The notes under the pieces were generated by a model, which saw only the letters and a list, made by a program, of their open reading frames with translations, was not told where the DNA came from and ran no database searches. The position numbers and the translations under genes are program-made. Positions 1 to 8,327 of a stretch of 34,900 nucleotides of DNA are shown here, piece by piece; position 1 is the first letter of the stretch, and the number at the start of each line of letters is the position of its first letter. Source of the DNA: an uncultured Collinsella sp. Lineage in GTDB: Bacteria > Actinomycetota > Coriobacteriia > Coriobacteriales > Coriobacteriaceae. The stretch lies in NCBI GenBank assembly GCA_902479135.1, contig CABSNU010000023.1, positions 1 through 34,900 of the forward strand, given 5' to 3'.

Positions 1-555
1 CCCTAATCTAGCAACGGTTTCCAAGTCTACTAGATTGGGGGGACGGGAGCCAAGCTGCAATACCCCCAAGGCACCCGTCTATAGTTCGCGACATTGTCTA
101 TAAACAGGCTCACCGCCCGCGAAATTAAATTCGACGTAAATCCTTTAAGCACGCGGCAAGCGGAAGAATCGTATAAGGCGGTTTTCTGCTGGCTGTCAGC
201 CGCGGTATCCTCATGGAAACCTAATTGTCGCCGGAATTAAAGTCCCCCGGCGCGGACTCACCTTTTCTCCCCGGCGCGGGCTCGATATCTTCTCGGATAT
301 CTAATCGTCTTGGACTTTTACCTGCCCAAGCACAGCACAGCGTTTACGCGCCGCCACACGGAGCAAGGCACAAAAAGTTTTATCTAGAACGCAGGCTTTT
401 AAAGCAACTCAAGTACAAGACAATCGAACTAAACACTTCCGATAAAACACGCCATGGGCATTAATCACATACACAACAGGCCAATAATGCCCCCTCGTAT
501 GCTGCGATATAATCAATTTCACCGAACACCAAACCTGCAACCCGAAGGGACCAAC
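1..555. other. Non-coding leader region left of the DUF4869 gene
   Basis: I see no recognisable gene here. The open frame at 225-464 has no good ribosome binding site and no recognisable protein features. Visible structure: an 11-bp inverted repeat with one mismatch at 1-11 and 30-40 (CTAGATTGGGG on the right arm); an 11-bp direct repeat CCCCGGCGCGG at 245-255 and 269-279; and two GATATC sites at 284-289 and 296-301 that can pair. The right part (about 365-555) is AT-rich and probably carries the promoter for the gene at 556, but I could not fix a convincing -35/-10 pair. Confidence 0.5.
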
Positions 556-1005
556 GTGTTAACAATTCACTATGGTGATATGGAAAACGTTATCTACAAT
601 ACGTCGGTTTACTTCAATAACGTCTATTCGCCCCAGTGGTTTCAAGATGTCTTTGCTCAAAGGATCATCAAATCCATCGATAAGGGCACCGTGGTGGGGC
701 CCAACGCAATCGACACTAAGATCCTCGGCATCATCCCTCCTGAGAAGCTCTCGAGCGGCACCAAAACACTGCTGCTTATGTACTTCATGCCGCAAAACGT
801 ATATAACGCCTCTAACTGTGGTGACAATTGTGCTTACTGGATTTTAAGAATCGCTGCTCAAAAGGATCTAACAATCAATCTCTATCATTTGCTGGATTTT
901 GGAAACGGCAAATTCACGGCGACCATTGCAAACACGGGCGATGTAGTCCACACGATGTTCGACCTTGTCCCCATAGCTGGAAAATGCCTTAGGGAGAATT
1001 CCTGA
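556..1005 (+). CDS. DUF4869-like protein, first gene of a two-gene unit
   Basis: 149-residue soluble protein of unknown function. I chose the GTG at 556 because GAAGGGA lies just upstream and the product then begins MLTIHYGD, the typical start of DUF4869-type proteins as I recall them; an in-frame ATG at 454 would add 34 residues unlike the family. Visible features are the N-terminal IHYGDMENVIYNTSVYF stretch, a central VGPNAIDTKILGIIPPEKLS segment, and NCGDNCAYW (about residues 87-94) with two cysteines. There is no signal peptide or membrane segment. The stop TGA shares one base with the ATG of the ATPase gene (TGATG), so the two are almost certainly co-translated. Base composition is clearly AT-richer than the suf or rho genes, which suggests acquisition by transfer. 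The family name is recalled, not searched; the role is unknown. Confidence 0.75.
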   Translation: MLTIHYGDMENVIYNTSVYFNNVYSPQWFQDVFAQRIIKSIDKGTVVGPNAIDTKILGIIPPEKLSSGTKTLLLMYFMPQNVYNASNCGDNCAYWILRIAAQKDLTINLYHLLDFGNGKFTATIANTGDVVHTMFDLVPIAGKCLRENS

Positions 1006-1982
1006 TGCGCGGATCATACGGGGTAGTTATTCAAAACAACCGAGTTCAGTTTAAACTGACCATCAATAGAAACCTGACTATCATTCAAGGCAACAGTGCT
1101 ACAGGCAAAACGACGTTGCTCGATATGGTGGCCGCTCACGAAGAATTAGGAGCACAAAGCGGCGTAACAGTTAGTTGCAAAGTGCCCTGCAAGACAATAA
1201 CTGGAAAGTATTGGCGCAGAGATCTCCAGGAGATTTCCAACAGCATCGTTTTTATTGATGAAGGCAACGCTTTTGTTCGAACAGAAGAATTTGCCCATGA
1301 AGCGAAGCATAGCTCGAACTATTTCGTAATCGTTGCCAGAGAGTCGTTACATCAACTGCCCTATAGCGTTGATGAAATTTACGGTCTAAAGAACACCAAC
1401 CGGACCACGACGAAGTATCCCGTATATTCTCGTGTCTACACCTCTACATATCGCATTTACGGTGATAGTAAATTTAGAGGTGAGAGGCCAGAGCTTGTCA
1501 TCGTTGAAGACTCAAATTCGGGCTACGAGTTCTTCAGTTTGCTATGCAAAAAGAGCGACATTCGGTGTATCAGCGCAGGCGGGAAATCAAATATCTGCAA
1601 CTGCATTATGGACGCACCGGAAAACGAGATCCTTGTAATCGCCGACGGTGCCGCCTTTGGACCTGAAATTGCGGAAGCAACTGCGCTATTGCGCCGAAAG
1701 AACATCAAACTATTCCTGCCGGAATCGTTTGAATGGCTCGTGTTGAATTCGGGATTATTCAACAGCAAACACATTAAGGAGATGCTGCTTAATCCCGCTG
1801 AACACATCGAAAGCTCAAGGTTCTTTAGCTGGGAGAAGTTCTTTACCGCAGAACTCGTCGAATGCTCACGAGACACACGTTTTCACTATGACAAGAGCCA
1901 CTTGAACGAGGAATATTTGAATCCCACCGCCCTTGCGGCTCTTGAGGATACTTTGCCGGATCTTGGCATCACTTCGAACTAG
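1005..1982 (+). CDS. P-loop ATPase with TOPRIM-like C-terminal half
   Basis: 325-residue protein. A Walker A motif GNSATGKT is at residues 29-36 and a Walker-B-like IVFIDEG at 81-87. A VIVARESLHQLPYS stretch follows (about 108-121). From about residue 160 the sequence reads like a TOPRIM fold: ELVIVEDSNSG (Glu168), AGGKSN (191-196), then EILVIADGAAFG (Asp214). An N-terminal ATPase followed by TOPRIM resembles the OLD-family layout, but the protein is short, has no obvious ABC signature, and the second acidic residue of a DxD is replaced (DGA). It overlaps the DUF4869 gene by one base. Its TAG stop (1980-1982) overlaps the stop of the glycosyltransferase relic on the other strand, marking an insertion junction. 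A defence or stress role is my inference only; relatives may be annotated generically as ATP-binding proteins. Confidence 0.75.
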   Translation: MRGSYGVVIQNNRVQFKLTINRNLTIIQGNSATGKTTLLDMVAAHEELGAQSGVTVSCKVPCKTITGKYWRRDLQEISNSIVFIDEGNAFVRTEEFAHEAKHSSNYFVIVARESLHQLPYSVDEIYGLKNTNRTTTKYPVYSRVYTSTYRIYGDSKFRGERPELVIVEDSNSGYEFFSLLCKKSDIRCISAGGKSNICNCIMDAPENEILVIADGAAFGPEIAEATALLRRKNIKLFLPESFEWLVLNSGLFNSKHIKEMLLNPAEHIESSRFFSWEKFFTAELVECSRDTRFHYDKSHLNEEYLNPTALAALEDTLPDLGITSN

Positions 1983-2193
1983 ACCGAGAAATACTCGCTC
2001 TCGGCAGATAGGTTTGGCCCGAGCCAGGGGTCGCCATCAAGGAAGAACTCCGGTCAGCGTTGCATGAACAGTGCCTGCTCGCGCTTCCATCGGCGCAGCT
2101 TTTCCTCGTTGGCCTCTTCCCTACCGCGCGAGGTAAACTCGTAGTGGTACAGCTCGGCATAGGGCGTAAAGATGGTGCGGTAGCCCGCCTCCC
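1979..2193 (-). pseudogene. Relic of a GT2 glycosyltransferase 3' end
   Basis: These 215 bases match the 3' end of the intact glycosyltransferase at 3568-6054 (its bases 3568-3782) without any gap. I count about 25 mismatches (roughly 88% identity), mostly at third codon positions. The relic encodes the last 70 or so residues (AGYRTIFTPYAELYHYEF and onward, ending in ESEYFSV) but has a TGA at 2054-2056 where the intact gene has the Trp codon of QRWPEFF. Homology stops abruptly at 2193, and no start or catalytic domain remains. The mostly silent differences suggest it was once a separate functional paralogue. The relic and the intact copy are direct repeats on either side of the AAA ATPase gene. 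Confidence 0.9.
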
Positions 2194-2253
2194 CCGATAT
2201 GGCAATCGACGCTGATAGCAGTCTTAAAGAATATGACGTCGCCCTCACTCGAC

Positions 2254-3357
2254 CTAGAACCGTTCGAGAATCTCCTCGGCGTTCTCTCGTAGATAGATAT
2301 CTAGGTCCGGCACGGCAAACTGAACGTAACCCCTCTGTGGTGCCTGAATAACCTCTCTTTGTAGCAATTTGGCCCTAATAGAGCTGATCTCATTGGTCTT
2401 TTTACCCATGCGCTTAGCAATCTCGGATGATTTGGACTGTTGTTTATCCTCGCACATGGCCAAAAGGTATTTGAAATCGTTGAGCCCCAGTCCCGAAATC
2501 GCGGGCTCGTGAACAACATCGTGAAAACGAGCCTCTGCCAGCGCAATGCCTTCAGTGACGTCGCGCTCGCTCACAATGGCACTTTTGACACGATGCAAGT
2601 TGGCGCGCTGCCAAATGGAATAACCGACCAGCTGCACCAGATAGGCATAGCCCTTAGTGGCCTTAGCGGCTCTCGACAGGAGATTGTCCTCTATGGTCAA
2701 GCCAGTAGCGACAAAGCTATCGCCCATAGAGAGCGCTACCTCCACCTGGTTGATAGGCGCCAGATCTTCGGGGAGGGCACGACGCAAGAACGTAAGCGCC
2801 TTGCCGTTAATAAGATCCATAACACCGGCGGGTAACCCGGCAAAGGCAAGTGCGATATCTACTTTTTCCCCTATCAAAAGCTGAACCGTAGACGCAATGA
2901 CACGCATATCGTCAATCGGAGCGTCCTGAACTTCATCGATGGCAATAAAAAGACCCTTGGATGACTTCGCTGCCGAACTCAGTAACTTTCTAAGGCTCGG
3001 CTCTTTGGGCGCAACGTCAACTTTCGCGGAAACAAAGCCGGCGTTTACGCCGACCGAAGCATTGGTCGAAAGGGAAGAATCAGCAACCTGATCCCGCAAG
3101 TCCAGCAATAGGTCAGGGCCAGCAGAGACAATAGCGGTCTTCCATCCAAGCTCTCGAGCACGATCCCTAAGATCGCAGAGCAAAACAGTTTTTCCGGAGC
3201 CCCTCGGTCCAGCAATGCGCATGAGCCTCGCAGGTGCACCAATTCCCGCATTCAAGCTCTCGGTAAACTCAAGAGCGATATCGTCACGGCCAATTATGCG
3301 CGGAGGCTCAGCGCCGGCAGTGGGACGAAACGGATTATGGAATGCTGTGGCGCTCAC
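2254..3357 (-). CDS. AAA ATPase with C-terminal winged-helix-like region
   Basis: 367-residue soluble ATPase. A Walker A motif GPRGSGKT is at residues 50-57 and a Walker B FIAIDEVQ at 137-144. The N-terminal NPFRPTAGAEPPRIIGRDD is typical of Orc1/Cdc6-like or archaeal-type STAND ATPases. The C-terminal third (about 290-367) has the look of a winged helix: KSSEIAKRMGKKTNEISSIR, then LLQREVIQAPQRGYVQFAVP. The start is GTG at 3357 with AAAGG upstream. It stands alone on the minus strand between the glycosyltransferase relic and the intact glycosyltransferase. Proteins of this type are common accessory genes in Actinobacteria with unproven roles; a regulatory or mobile-element-linked function is possible. 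Composition is AT-richer than the flanking glycan genes. Confidence 0.8.
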   Translation of the reverse strand: MSATAFHNPFRPTAGAEPPRIIGRDDIALEFTESLNAGIGAPARLMRIAGPRGSGKTVLLCDLRDRARELGWKTAIVSAGPDLLLDLRDQVADSSLSTNASVGVNAGFVSAKVDVAPKEPSLRKLLSSAAKSSKGLFIAIDEVQDAPIDDMRVIASTVQLLIGEKVDIALAFAGLPAGVMDLINGKALTFLRRALPEDLAPINQVEVALSMGDSFVATGLTIEDNLLSRAAKATKGYAYLVQLVGYSIWQRANLHRVKSAIVSERDVTEGIALAEARFHDVVHEPAISGLGLNDFKYLLAMCEDKQQSKSSEIAKRMGKKTNEISSIRAKLLQREVIQAPQRGYVQFAVPDLDIYLRENAEEILERF

Positions 3358-3407
3358 TTGTTTGCCTTTCTAGGGAATCGATTAACAGCCAATCATCGTT
3401 TAAATAA

Positions 3408-3478
3408 TTATCGCAGACTATATCCGATAATATCGAGTTATATAAGCCTGTATAAACTTATCGCGGAAGTATCGAGCT
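3408..3478 (-). promoter_or_regulatory. AT-rich repeat region upstream of the AAA ATPase
   Basis: The 210-bp gap between the ATPase start and the glycosyltransferase end is very AT-rich. It holds two pairs of short direct repeats in the same order: TTATCGCAGA (3408-3417) with TTATCGCGGA (3458-3467), and TATCGAGTT (3431-3439) with TATCGAGCT (3470-3478). This arrangement suits an operator or promoter for the minus-strand ATPase gene, but no protein partner can be named. The remaining bases of the gap show nothing else I can support. Confidence 0.35.
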
Positions 3479-3567
3479 TTCGTAATTTGTCTTAATTAGT
3501 AGTCCACCATTGCTTTCTTCCAAGCTCATAGCAAAAGAAAGTTAAGGACTTCCTAAAAACCATTGCC

Positions 3568-6054
3568 TTAGACCGAGAAATACTCACTCTCATCGGATAA
3601 GTTCGGCCCCAACCACGGATCGCCGTTGAGGAAGAATTCTGGCCAGCGCTGCATGAACAGTGCCTGCTCGCGCTTCCAGCGGCGCAGCTTTTCCTCGTTG
3701 GCCTCTTCCCTACCGCGCGAGGTGAACTCATAGTGATACAGCTCGGCATAGGGCGTAAAGATAGTACGGTAGCCCGCCTCCCACACGCGTAGGCAAAAGT
3801 CCGCATCGTTGAAGCCGACGGCGAATTCCTCGTTGTAGCCGCCAACCTGCTCAAACACGTCGCGACGAACCATCTGGCAGGCGCCCGTTACGGCGCTAAA
3901 GTTGCCCGGGCGCACAGCGCGGGCAAGATAGCCCTCGCGCTTTGCCGAGAAGTCCTGGTTGGCATGGGCAAGCGCACCGCGCACGCCAACCAAAATGCCG
4001 GCATGCTGTACCAAATGATCGGCAAAATAGAGCTTGGCCCCCACCACGCCCGCATCGGGACGCTGCAGATAGCCCATCATCTCTTCAATAAAGCCGGGGC
4101 TTATGACCTCGGTATCGTTGTTCAACAGCAGCAGATAGTCGCCCTTGGCATGCTCAACGCCAAAGTTGATGATCTGGGAGTAATTAAACTCGCCCGGCCA
4201 CCACTCAACGCGCGCTGCACCCTTGCCATCAGACGCAGCGGCTACGCGCGCCGGCAGGGTTTCATAATACGCAAACGTCTCCGGGTCTTCGCTGTTGTTC
4301 TCCACCAAGACGATCTCGTAGTTGGCATACGTGGCCTTCCGTGCGATCGACATCACGCAGGCGTCGAGCGTCTCGACGTGGTCCTTGGTGGGAATCACAA
4401 TGCTCACCAACGGCGCAGGCTCTGGCAGCGAATAGCGCATGCGGTAGACAAACGGTGTCTCGGACTCCTCGACCGTTCCATGAACACCCAGTGAGTCAAA
4501 GTGGCGCTGCAGAGCCAGGCGTCCGGCCTCGATAGCATATGGCTTGCTATCGGCAGAACCGTCGGCGGTAGAGCCAGGGTGCACGCGCCAGTGATACAGC
4601 ACGTGCGCAACGTGCTCAAAACGCGCACCTGCCGCAAGGCAGCGGAGCGTCAGGTCGTAATCCTGGGCCCCCGCTACGTCTTCCGGGGACATGCCAATAC
4701 GATCGATAAGCGCCTTCTCCACCATCAGAAAATGCGTCACGCAGTTATGGCTATAGAGCAGGTCGACGTTGAGCTTGGTCTTAAAGACCGGCTGGCCCCA
4801 CTCCCCCGTTTTCTGGAACATGTCCTCGTCGCAGAACAGGACCTGGGGGCGCTCGTCCTTGGCAGTCTTGTTCAGAGCGGCAACATAGTGGAACAACGCA
4901 TCCGGCTCCAGGATATCGTCGTGGTCCAAAAATGCGATGTAGTCACCCATCGCTTGCTGAATACCGTCGTTGGTGTTGACCACGATGCCGCCGTTACCGG
5001 GCAACTCGATGCGACGGACGCGCTCGTCGCGATCAGCTGCCGCAAGATTGGCCACCGCATCCCATTCGGGCGAGGCGTCCATCAGCAGCAATTCCCAGTT
5101 GTCATAGCTCTGCGCAAACACCGAATCCAGCAACTCACGCAGGTAGACCCGATCGGTCTTATAGCACGGCACCACAATGCTCAAGAGCGGCCTGTAGGCG
5201 AATGCCGCTGAAGCGACACGCTGGCACGTCAAATCACCCGGCTTTGCGCGATGCTGCTCAAACCAACGTCGATAAGCGACGTCGTCCGCGCGTGCATCCT
5301 TCATGCGATTCCAGCTGTCGTCGACCATGCCGTTGTACAAACGACCATCCATGGCGCAAAATCCGCTCTGGAATTGACCCGTAGGATCAGCCGCAATCGC
5401 GACAAAATCGCGTATATCCTGAGGCATCTCAACGCTCAGATACGTTTTATTGACGCGACATCCGTTTTGCTGGAGAACATCGACCTGCGACTCAAAAACA
5501 TGCACGGTGGCATCGATCGCATTCATGTGTGTATCGAAGACCTGTAGCTCAGGGGCGCACTGGGGGTCTCCCGCCCACTTGACCTCATAGCGCCAGACGG
5601 CGCCCTCATCTGCCGGTAAATAACGAACGGCATCGATCTCGTAGCGACCACAGCATTCGCCACGCTGGGCATCGCGGATAAGCGCGCACATCGCAGGCTT
5701 TGCTTTGTAGTTAACCTTAGATTCCAGCTTGGCAATACGACTGTCAAGGCGAATAGAGCCCAGCCTTTTACCGCCGGACGCAAATGAAACGTCAATTGTA
5801 GAGCCGTCCATAAACGGAAGCACCAGGACGACGAGCTCGCGCTCATAATCGGCAACGGAGGGACAAAGCGCAAGCACGCGGCCGTGATCGACCGGCAGTG
5901 CCAAGGACGGCACGCATGCCCCATCGGTCGTCGCGTGAGCAAAAACCTGGGAGCCCTCCTGCTCAATAAGCCCCGCGATATCCTGACCGACAAAACGAAG
6001 CAGGACAAACAGACGACCCTGACTGCGGCAAAGCGCCAAACGCTTGACACTCAT
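3568..6054 (-). CDS. Large two-domain GT2 glycosyltransferase
   Basis: 828-residue cytoplasmic glycosyltransferase that probably adds sugars to a surface glycan from nucleotide-sugar donors. Residues 1 to about 280 form an N-terminal region of unknown fold. The first GT-A domain starts near 290 (LSIVVPCYKTDRVYLRELLD) with FLDHDD at 375-380. The second starts near 549 (LVSIVIPTKDHVETLDACV) with LLNNDTEV around 643-650, followed by a QMVRRDVFEQVGGYNEEF acceptor-site-like segment. Tandem GT2 enzymes of this size occur in rhamnan and other polysaccharide clusters. The ATG at 6054 directly follows the stop codon of the preceding gene (6055-6057), with GAGAGG just upstream, so it is translationally coupled. 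A decayed second copy of its 3' end lies at 1979-2193. Sugar specificity cannot be told from sequence. Confidence 0.92.
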   Translation of the reverse strand: MSVKRLALCRSQGRLFVLLRFVGQDIAGLIEQEGSQVFAHATTDGACVPSLALPVDHGRVLALCPSVADYERELVVLVLPFMDGSTIDVSFASGGKRLGSIRLDSRIAKLESKVNYKAKPAMCALIRDAQRGECCGRYEIDAVRYLPADEGAVWRYEVKWAGDPQCAPELQVFDTHMNAIDATVHVFESQVDVLQQNGCRVNKTYLSVEMPQDIRDFVAIAADPTGQFQSGFCAMDGRLYNGMVDDSWNRMKDARADDVAYRRWFEQHRAKPGDLTCQRVASAAFAYRPLLSIVVPCYKTDRVYLRELLDSVFAQSYDNWELLLMDASPEWDAVANLAAADRDERVRRIELPGNGGIVVNTNDGIQQAMGDYIAFLDHDDILEPDALFHYVAALNKTAKDERPQVLFCDEDMFQKTGEWGQPVFKTKLNVDLLYSHNCVTHFLMVEKALIDRIGMSPEDVAGAQDYDLTLRCLAAGARFEHVAHVLYHWRVHPGSTADGSADSKPYAIEAGRLALQRHFDSLGVHGTVEESETPFVYRMRYSLPEPAPLVSIVIPTKDHVETLDACVMSIARKATYANYEIVLVENNSEDPETFAYYETLPARVAAASDGKGAARVEWWPGEFNYSQIINFGVEHAKGDYLLLLNNDTEVISPGFIEEMMGYLQRPDAGVVGAKLYFADHLVQHAGILVGVRGALAHANQDFSAKREGYLARAVRPGNFSAVTGACQMVRRDVFEQVGGYNEEFAVGFNDADFCLRVWEAGYRTIFTPYAELYHYEFTSRGREEANEEKLRRWKREQALFMQRWPEFFLNGDPWLGPNLSDESEYFSV

Positions 6055-7122
6055 CTACACCTCTCGCTTTCCCAGAGCATTCGCAGCCATGCGCTTACAC
6101 GCGCCCAGACGCCCAAACCTCAAGACGTCGTAATCGAACATGAGCTTTTTGCACGAACGAGCAGCAGGAGCCTTACCGATAAGTGCCGCACGCACCATAG
6201 CGGCAACAGAAGGAGCGCATTGTGCGAGCGCAGCATCACTGCCCACGGCAGAACCATCAAGCGCCGCGGCGACGGCAGCAAAAACCTTGCCGCAGCCCGA
6301 GCTCAGCAGCCTGAGTGCATCGTACAGCACCAGATCACACAGGAAGTACGCCAGGTCATCGGCATGCTGGGCATCGAGCCCATCACGGCGCCAATCGGCC
6401 AGCACCGCCGAGTAGATCTTCACGTGTTCCAGCAAACGCGTCTCATCGTCATAGCGCATGGTGTCCATGAGCGAGCCCTTGCGTGCCACGCGATAGTCGT
6501 ACAGCTTGTTCGAGATAAGCGCGGTCTTACGCGAGCGACCATAGACGGCAAAATCGAAGACCTGGTCCTCGCCATACTTAACGGTTTCATCGAACACGAT
6601 CCCGTTGCCCAGCAAAAAAGCGCGCTTGCAAGCGGTGCGCCATGCAAAGGGGCGAGACGCTTCCTTAAACAGCAGGTCGGAGCTATAGCCCTCAAACGAC
6701 GCATCGCGCGGGCTCAAAACGCAGTTAAGCCACGGATACCCTGCCTCCAGCGGATACGGGTTTGCGCCAAAGGTCAAAACGTCGCAATCCTCACGCTCAA
6801 AGGCATCAACGATTACGCGGCACGCATCAGGCGTAAACCGGTCGTCGGAATCCAAAAACGCAACGACAGACGCCGTGGACGCAGCGATGCCCGCATTGCG
6901 CGCGCTCGACAGACCACCGTTGGGCTTATCGACAAGCTTAAAGCGTGTATCCTTTTCGCAATAGGCAGCGGCGATGTCGCGCGAACCATCCGGCGAACCA
7001 TCGTTAACCAGCACGCCCTCCCAATCGGGCATATCCTGCGCGAGTAGGGAGTCCAGGCACCATGCCAGGCACTCCTCCACCTTGTAGATGGGAACGACGA
7101 CGGAAATCCTAGGGGTAGCCAT
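6055..7122 (-). CDS. GT2 glycosyltransferase (type B, second copy)
   Basis: 355-residue glycosyltransferase of family GT2. The N-terminal GT-A fold shows ISVVVPIYKVEECLAWCLDS, LVNDGSPDGS, GGLSSARNAGI and the metal-binding FLDSDDR. The C-terminal half (FAWRTACKRAFLLGNGI, KYGEDQVFDFAVYGRS) aligns with the same region of the gene at 8328-9368, so the two form one subfamily. I chose the ATG at 7122, nine bases after AGGAG; a GTG two codons upstream (7128) sits too close to that site. It follows the stop of the 7135-8253 gene by a few bases and ends directly before the start of the large glycosyltransferase. There are no membrane segments. It is part of the minus-strand glycan operon; donor and acceptor are unknown. 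Confidence 0.9.
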   Translation of the reverse strand: MATPRISVVVPIYKVEECLAWCLDSLLAQDMPDWEGVLVNDGSPDGSRDIAAAYCEKDTRFKLVDKPNGGLSSARNAGIAASTASVVAFLDSDDRFTPDACRVIVDAFEREDCDVLTFGANPYPLEAGYPWLNCVLSPRDASFEGYSSDLLFKEASRPFAWRTACKRAFLLGNGIVFDETVKYGEDQVFDFAVYGRSRKTALISNKLYDYRVARKGSLMDTMRYDDETRLLEHVKIYSAVLADWRRDGLDAQHADDLAYFLCDLVLYDALRLLSSGCGKVFAAVAAALDGSAVGSDAALAQCAPSVAAMVRAALIGKAPAARSCKKLMFDYDVLRFGRLGACKRMAANALGKREV

Positions 7123-7134
7123 GGTCACGCGCTC

Positions 7135-8253
7135 CTACTGTGCCGCCGGCACGTCGTCGGGATGCGGGTTATCGCCGTAGGTACGCTGATACGTCAGCAC
7201 GCGCCAGACCAGCGGCAGCCCGCCTATCTTAAAGTAGTGCTTAAACGTATTGAGCTTGCCCGGCTTTTTAAAGCCAAAGCGCGAATCGATATAGGCACGG
7301 GGCGATTTGACCATCAAACGCAGGTCGGTCTCGCCGCGCGGGTCGAAGAGCGACAGGTCAAAGCGATCGGCATCCCAATCAGCCTTAAGCTCGGGAGACG
7401 CCTTCTCCCAAAACCGCTCACGCAACTCATCGATCAGACGCTCGTCATTCCAGCGGTACGTATCGACCTTCATGCGCATTAAAATGCCCTGGAGCCGAGC
7501 CTTGAGCTCAGGGCGTTCATCCAAAAAGCGCTGCATCTCGGCATATTCGTCGCACACGCAAAACACCTTGTTGGGCGAATTAACGGAGCTCTTCTCGTTA
7601 TCCTGGCGATAGCACAAAATGGGATCCGCAATAAACGCAGCACGCTCGGCGCTTGCCCAGACCTTAAAGTTAAAACCCGCATCCTGATACGAGGCACCCG
7701 GCGTGGGAAGGAACCGAATCTGATTGTCGTTGAGAAACTCGCGACGATAGATGGCCGACCAAATGGACGGCTTGCGGTAGAAAATGCCCGGTCGATCGAC
7801 GGGACGATACGCCGCACCCGTCATATACTCGTCGATAATCCCAAACAACTCGCGGCGCTTGCTGGGCGTGGACCAGTACAGGTAGAAGTCGCCCTTAACA
7901 ACATCGGCGTGCTCGGCGTCAGCCTTGGCAACCAGCTTTTGGAGCGAATCCTCGAACATAAAGTCATCGGACTCCAAAATGCCCACGTACTCGCCACACG
8001 CCATCTCCAGGCCGCGATTCATCGAGTCGCCGTAGCCGCTGTTGGCCTTGTCAATCATCTTGACGCGCGCATCGCGTGCCATGTACTCGCGAATGATATC
8101 CGGCGAGCTATCGGTGGAGCCATCGTTGATGCAGATGATTTCGATGTCCTTGAGCGACTGTGTCACAGCGGAATCGAGGCACTCGCGCAGGTAGCGCTCA
8201 ACATTGCAAATGGGAATAAGCAACGAAACTTTAGGGGTATCAGAGTTCTGCAA
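7135..8253 (-). CDS. GT2 glycosyltransferase (type A, second copy), TTG start
   Basis: 372-residue GT2 glycosyltransferase. The start is a TTG at 8251-8253, five bases after a perfect AGGAGG; a longer reading to 8349 would run through the intergenic gap. Motifs: KVSLLIPICNVERYLRECLD, IICINDGSTDSSPDI, NSGYGDSMNRGLEMA and the DxD-like ILESDDF. The middle (KPSIWSAIYRREFL, FLPTPGASYQDAGF, CYRQDNEKSSVNS) is shared with the gene at 9375-10478, with which its N-terminal 100 residues are nearly identical. That makes the pair paralogues from duplication. Glycosyltransferases of this type are often found in capsule or teichoic-acid-like glycan loci. The specific sugar is unknown. Confidence 0.92.
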   Translation of the reverse strand: MQNSDTPKVSLLIPICNVERYLRECLDSAVTQSLKDIEIICINDGSTDSSPDIIREYMARDARVKMIDKANSGYGDSMNRGLEMACGEYVGILESDDFMFEDSLQKLVAKADAEHADVVKGDFYLYWSTPSKRRELFGIIDEYMTGAAYRPVDRPGIFYRKPSIWSAIYRREFLNDNQIRFLPTPGASYQDAGFNFKVWASAERAAFIADPILCYRQDNEKSSVNSPNKVFCVCDEYAEMQRFLDERPELKARLQGILMRMKVDTYRWNDERLIDELRERFWEKASPELKADWDADRFDLSLFDPRGETDLRLMVKSPRAYIDSRFGFKKPGKLNTFKHYFKIGGLPLVWRVLTYQRTYGDNPHPDDVPAAQ

Positions 8254-8327
8254 GAGAACCTCCTGTTGAATAGCGTGTAACAGGGTTATTTTAGCAGCCG
8301 AGTTGCGGCGGGCGGCACCGCTTGGAA

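Noticed and set aside
225..464. 79-codon plus-strand frame at the left edge
   Set aside because: It has no good ribosome binding site, an odd composition and no recognisable protein feature; it runs into the start of the DUF4869 reading frame.
2054..2248. 64-codon minus-strand frame with strong similarity to the GT C terminus
   Set aside because: It is a truncated relic with a premature stop and an unrelated first 18 codons, so it is treated as pseudogene 1979-2193 and not as a gene.
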